Below are positions 62,701 through 64,000 of a DNA stretch of 64,000 nucleotides, one piece after another. How positions within the stretch are numbered: position 1 is the stretch's first letter; every line of letters begins with the position of its first letter. Where the stretch lies: assembly GCA_947625465.1 (NCBI GenBank), contig CANQOK010000002.1:1-64000 (forward strand). The letters are read 5' to 3'. The notes under the pieces are model-generated. The model did not search any database and had not been told where the DNA came from. It worked only from the letters and a program-made list of their open reading frames with translations. A program made the position numbers and the translations under genes. This DNA is from an uncultured Lachnospiraceae bacterium (GTDB lineage: Bacteria > Bacillota > Clostridia > Lachnospirales > Lachnospiraceae).

Positions 62701-64000
62701 TCCGCACCGCCAAGTTCCGCTTTCTCCTGTGTGCTGACAGAAAATCCATAGCTGTTTGCGATCTCTGCTACTTCTTTTGCAGTCAGCGCTCTCTTATACA
62801 GGGAAACATCATCCAGAGAAACCGCGCAGTCAGGATCTCCCCAACCGGTGCTTGTTTTCCCCAGCGCATTTTTCACCAGACTTTCCATGTTGTTCAGCCG
62901 TGTTTCTAATTCTGTCGTCTGTTCGCCTGCAGTCACCTCGGAACCAACTTCTTCTCCGTTTATGTATAATGTAATGTCGTCTTCTGTTACGGTGAAAGTA
63001 ATCAAGCTCCATACCCCTTTTTGTGGTTCAGCAGAATAAATTTCACTATACTTATGATCGGGAGCGCCGTCAAAGATCACATTCCATACTCCATCACTCG
63101 CATGAAACGCATATGCAAATTCATTTTCACCGTTCTCTGTTGCCGAGCTGATCACTCTGGTATAGCTGTTTTCGGCTTCCTGATCCGGCTTCATCCAGAA
63201 AGACCAGGTAAATCCAGTCTCTGCCGTAACGCCCTTGTAAATGTCCGCCGGCAGATCGGCATAGGAGCTTCCCTTCGCGCCGCCAGACAGGATTAACACC
63301 TTGTTTCCCGCCTGGGAATAGGTCCTGTCACCGATCTTGATATCGGCAGCCAGCGCTTTGGCTGTTCCCTGCAGTACCGCATCTCCGGTTCCTGCCGTTC
63401 CGACATTAGCCGCGTTTTTACCGGATACGTTGTCAAATGTCCACTGATAATCCGCATCGCCAACCTCCGGTTCCTCCTGTGTACCAATGGAGAATCCATA
63501 GCTGTTTGCAATCTCTGCTACTTCTTTTGCGGTCAGTGCTCTCTTATACAGAGAAACGTCATCCAGAGAAACCACGCAGTCGGGATCTCCCCAACCGGTG
63601 CTTGTTTTCCCCAGCGCATTTTTCACCAGACTTTCCATGTTGTTCAGCCGTGTTTCTAATTCTGTCGTCTGTTCGCCTGCAGTCACCTCGGAACCAACTT
63701 CTTCTCCGTTTATGTATAATGTAATGTCGTCTTCTGTTACGGTGAAAGTAATCAAGCTCCATACCCCTTTTTGTGGTTCAGCAGAATAAATTTCACTATA
63801 CTTATGATCGGGAGCGCCGTCAAAGATCACATTCCATACTCCATCACTCGCATGAAACGCATATGCAAATTCATTTTCACCGTTCTCTGTTGCCGAGCTG
63901 ATCACTCTGGTATAGCTGTTTTCGGCTTCCTGATCCGGCTTCATCCAGAAAGACCAGGTAAATCCAGTCTCTGCCGTAACGCCCTTGTAAATGTCCGCCG
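59712..64000 (-). CDS. Large surface GH97 glycosidase with tandem LamG-like domains (N-terminus outside window)
   Basis: Partial: the frame is open to the right edge (last full codon 63998), so at least 1428 residues. Visible order: two LamG/concanavalin-like units (250-aa period, nearly identical), GH97 N-terminal beta-sandwich (VEGLSVTSPDGTLETKI), TIM barrel (WSWWSESGDDP; CIDFGWCLWDD; KVDYYEQDD; GCTVPKGEQRTFPNV), GH97 C-terminal domain, two CBM6/35-like carbohydrate-binding domains (YEAEDSANKLAGNA; LENGAIGWLGG), a Gly/Asn-rich linker and a C-terminal membrane helix with basic tail NLRKRIHEE. The Asp in KVDYY is the nucleophile position of retaining GH97 enzymes, so alpha-galactosidase activity is favoured over SusB-type alpha-glucosidase. 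QTADSAD before the helix may be a degenerate sorting motif. Confidence 0.87.
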   Translation of the reverse strand, partial: ADIYKGVTAETGFTWSFWMKPDQEAENSYTRVISSATENGENEFAYAFHASDGVWNVIFDGAPDHKYSEIYSAEPQKGVWSLITFTVTEDDITLYINGEEVGSEVTAGEQTTELETRLNNMESLVKNALGKTSTGWGDPDCVVSLDDVSLYKRALTAKEVAEIANSYGFSIGTQEEPEVGDADYQWTFDNVSGKNAANVGTAGTGDAVLQGTAKALAADIKIGDRTYSQAGNKVLILSGGAKGSSYADLPADIYKGVTAETGFTWSFWMKPDQEAENSYTRVISSATENGENEFAYAFHASDGVWNVIFDGAPDHKYSEIYSAEPQKGVWSLITFTVTEDDITLYINGEEVGSEVTAGEQTTELETRLNNMESLVKNALGKTSTGWGDPDCAVSLDDVSLYKRALTAKEVAEIANSYGFSVSTQEKAELGGADELTDGTKVSPVEGLSVTSPDGTLETKIMTDSKTGRFFYTTAKNGVTILQASQLGLVTKDVDFTKDLVYVQGSAKTTEGTEEYKLTSGTKDQISDPYRNISFDLAKKGNEQQKITVTIRSFDGGIAYGYTLYGKAGEKVSISEEASEYVLPADADVWAGNTTDVNYEFDYTKRTMKSIKTASGNLPVPLLANDGDLWVLISEGGVYNDADPYCASYLSTQAGTRNLKLQFGNAQNGAVVKTYKADGSVSTPWRVAAIADNLNDIVNASIFTSVNPEPDKNLYADTSYIKPGRVAWSWWSESGDDPVEYDQQKDYIDFAAENGWEYVCIDFGWCLWDDYQTKVAELAKYAEAKGVGLMLWYGVNNDNHSGFKDAAGDAAYPKYSLKTTEQLEEQLAWCAKVGVKAVKVDYYEQDDQGTMRQMYECATIAAKNKINVLFHGCTVPKGEQRTFPNVLGYEAVRGGEWFKWNVGPSVASMLTYLFTRNVLGGMDFTPPAMKIAQWNTTAGFHLAQTVAYESGLPNYASSVYKLEGFNGLPLMNDIAVRWDETVLVDGYPGEYLTVARRSGDDWYLAAMTAEAKDETIDLSFLGDGTYNAYLFKDNADGSDIVIETAAVTKESGLPVKLLANGGISVKFTKKTMDLSTAYEDYTFYEAEDSANKLAGNASVVTNQFVSGMKRVGGLGGSKSSMLTFTNVTAPEDGVYEMRLYYSTGVERRICFSINGGDAIRTKKLNCGVNALSAESFYVELKKGTNTIAFFNNEAKAPDVDRIAISNAKTDQPATETDNTDDGLVPPEGAQYDYNEYGPNDAVLAGGARLENGAIGWLGGSADCTATYKVTVDQDGTYMLRICYFTGESRNLQIRVNDGEVITVNCPSTGSYTPDSAEYIYVKVNLKAGENTITLFNAAGWAPNIQGIGISTEMVKIDTPDQPDTPEKPGDQTGNGTQGGENNAQGGNATAGGAQTADSADIYVYGFLLIACGIAVTFAMNLRKRIHEEQ
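62700..63449 (-). repeat. Tandem repeat copy A in the GH97 gene (750-bp unit)
   Basis: Copy B follows at exactly 750 bp distance. The segment 62848-63039 encodes the same 63 residues as 63598-63789 in all frames checked, and only a few base changes are seen elsewhere. It encodes one LamG-like domain and its linker. Confidence 0.9.
63450..64000 (-). repeat. Tandem repeat copy B in the GH97 gene (cut by window end)
   Basis: Continues past the right edge. The last bases (63961-64000) match 63211-63250 of copy A, so the unit is still in register at the edge and further copies may exist beyond it. Confidence 0.9.

Overview
The window looks like a chromosome segment of a Gram-positive anaerobe of class Clostridia, probably Lachnospiraceae. 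This rests on gene content: MutS2, YhaM, RlmCD-type methyltransferase, VanW-domain protein, DUF4080 radical-SAM enzyme, ECF S component and Firmicutes-style WXG100/EsaB proteins, with AGGAGG ribosome sites and sigma-A-type promoters. The genus cannot be fixed from sequence reading alone. No tRNA, rRNA, CRISPR array or insertion sequence was recognised, and no stretch over 300 bases lacks a gene.

Left flank (1-20,990, GC-rich). A P2B-type calcium ATPase is followed by a compact HEPN/Abi locus. In that locus a small structured RNA with its own promoter precedes an AbiD/F-type protein (2953-4048). A minus-strand housekeeping run follows: a catalytically degenerate HtrA-like membrane protein, YhaM exoribonuclease and an rRNA uracil methyltransferase. 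mutS2 is divergent from it, and a two-component system follows mutS2. Convergent to these are trmL, an aminotransferase, an Lrp-type regulator, an AIR-synthase-like protein, a VanW protein and a 35-aa membrane peptide. Next come nth, a B12-binding radical-SAM protein and a membrane metallophosphoesterase.

Centre (about 21,000-54,500, visibly AT-richer). A roughly 33-kb block of 25 minus-strand genes encodes a divergent type VII secretion (T7SS/ESX-like) system fused to a Ser/Thr phospho-signalling module. In transcription order: a secreted trypsin-TM-FHA fusion, PP2C phosphatase, PknB-like kinase, a membrane protein with four TTVL motifs, a four-helix membrane protein, a 3395-aa Ig-like surface protein, a second kinase with TPRs, a 34-aa membrane peptide, a TPR/DUF2135-type surface protein, an FHA membrane protein, an EssC-type FHA/FtsK triple ATPase, a LytTR regulator, an EspG-like protein and an EsaB ubiquitin-like protein. 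Then come four WXG100 proteins around a helical companion, an FHA membrane protein, a TadZ/CpaE-like pseudo-ATPase and a DUF6382-FHA protein. The block ends with a three-gene effector cassette (WXG100-like, effector, DUF4176). No EsaA or EssA, and no clear EssB, is seen. A consensus promoter with an embedded palindrome starts the block, opposite a divergent XRE regulator. A second promoter, carrying LytTR-like direct repeats, lies in front of the WXG100 genes. The working model is that extracellular domains (protease, Ig ladder, TPRs) signal through two kinases and a phosphatase to TTVL threonines read by five FHA-containing proteins, so gating an EssC motor that exports WXG100 proteins and a membrane-active effector.

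Right flank (54,600-64,000, GC-rich). pncC; a TatD-associated radical-SAM protein, pyridoxal/pyridoxamine kinase and ECF S component (vitamin B6 acquisition); a GH36 alpha-galactosidase; and a very large surface GH97 glycosidase with near-identical tandem LamG-like repeats, cut by the window edge. The last two suggest galactoside foraging.
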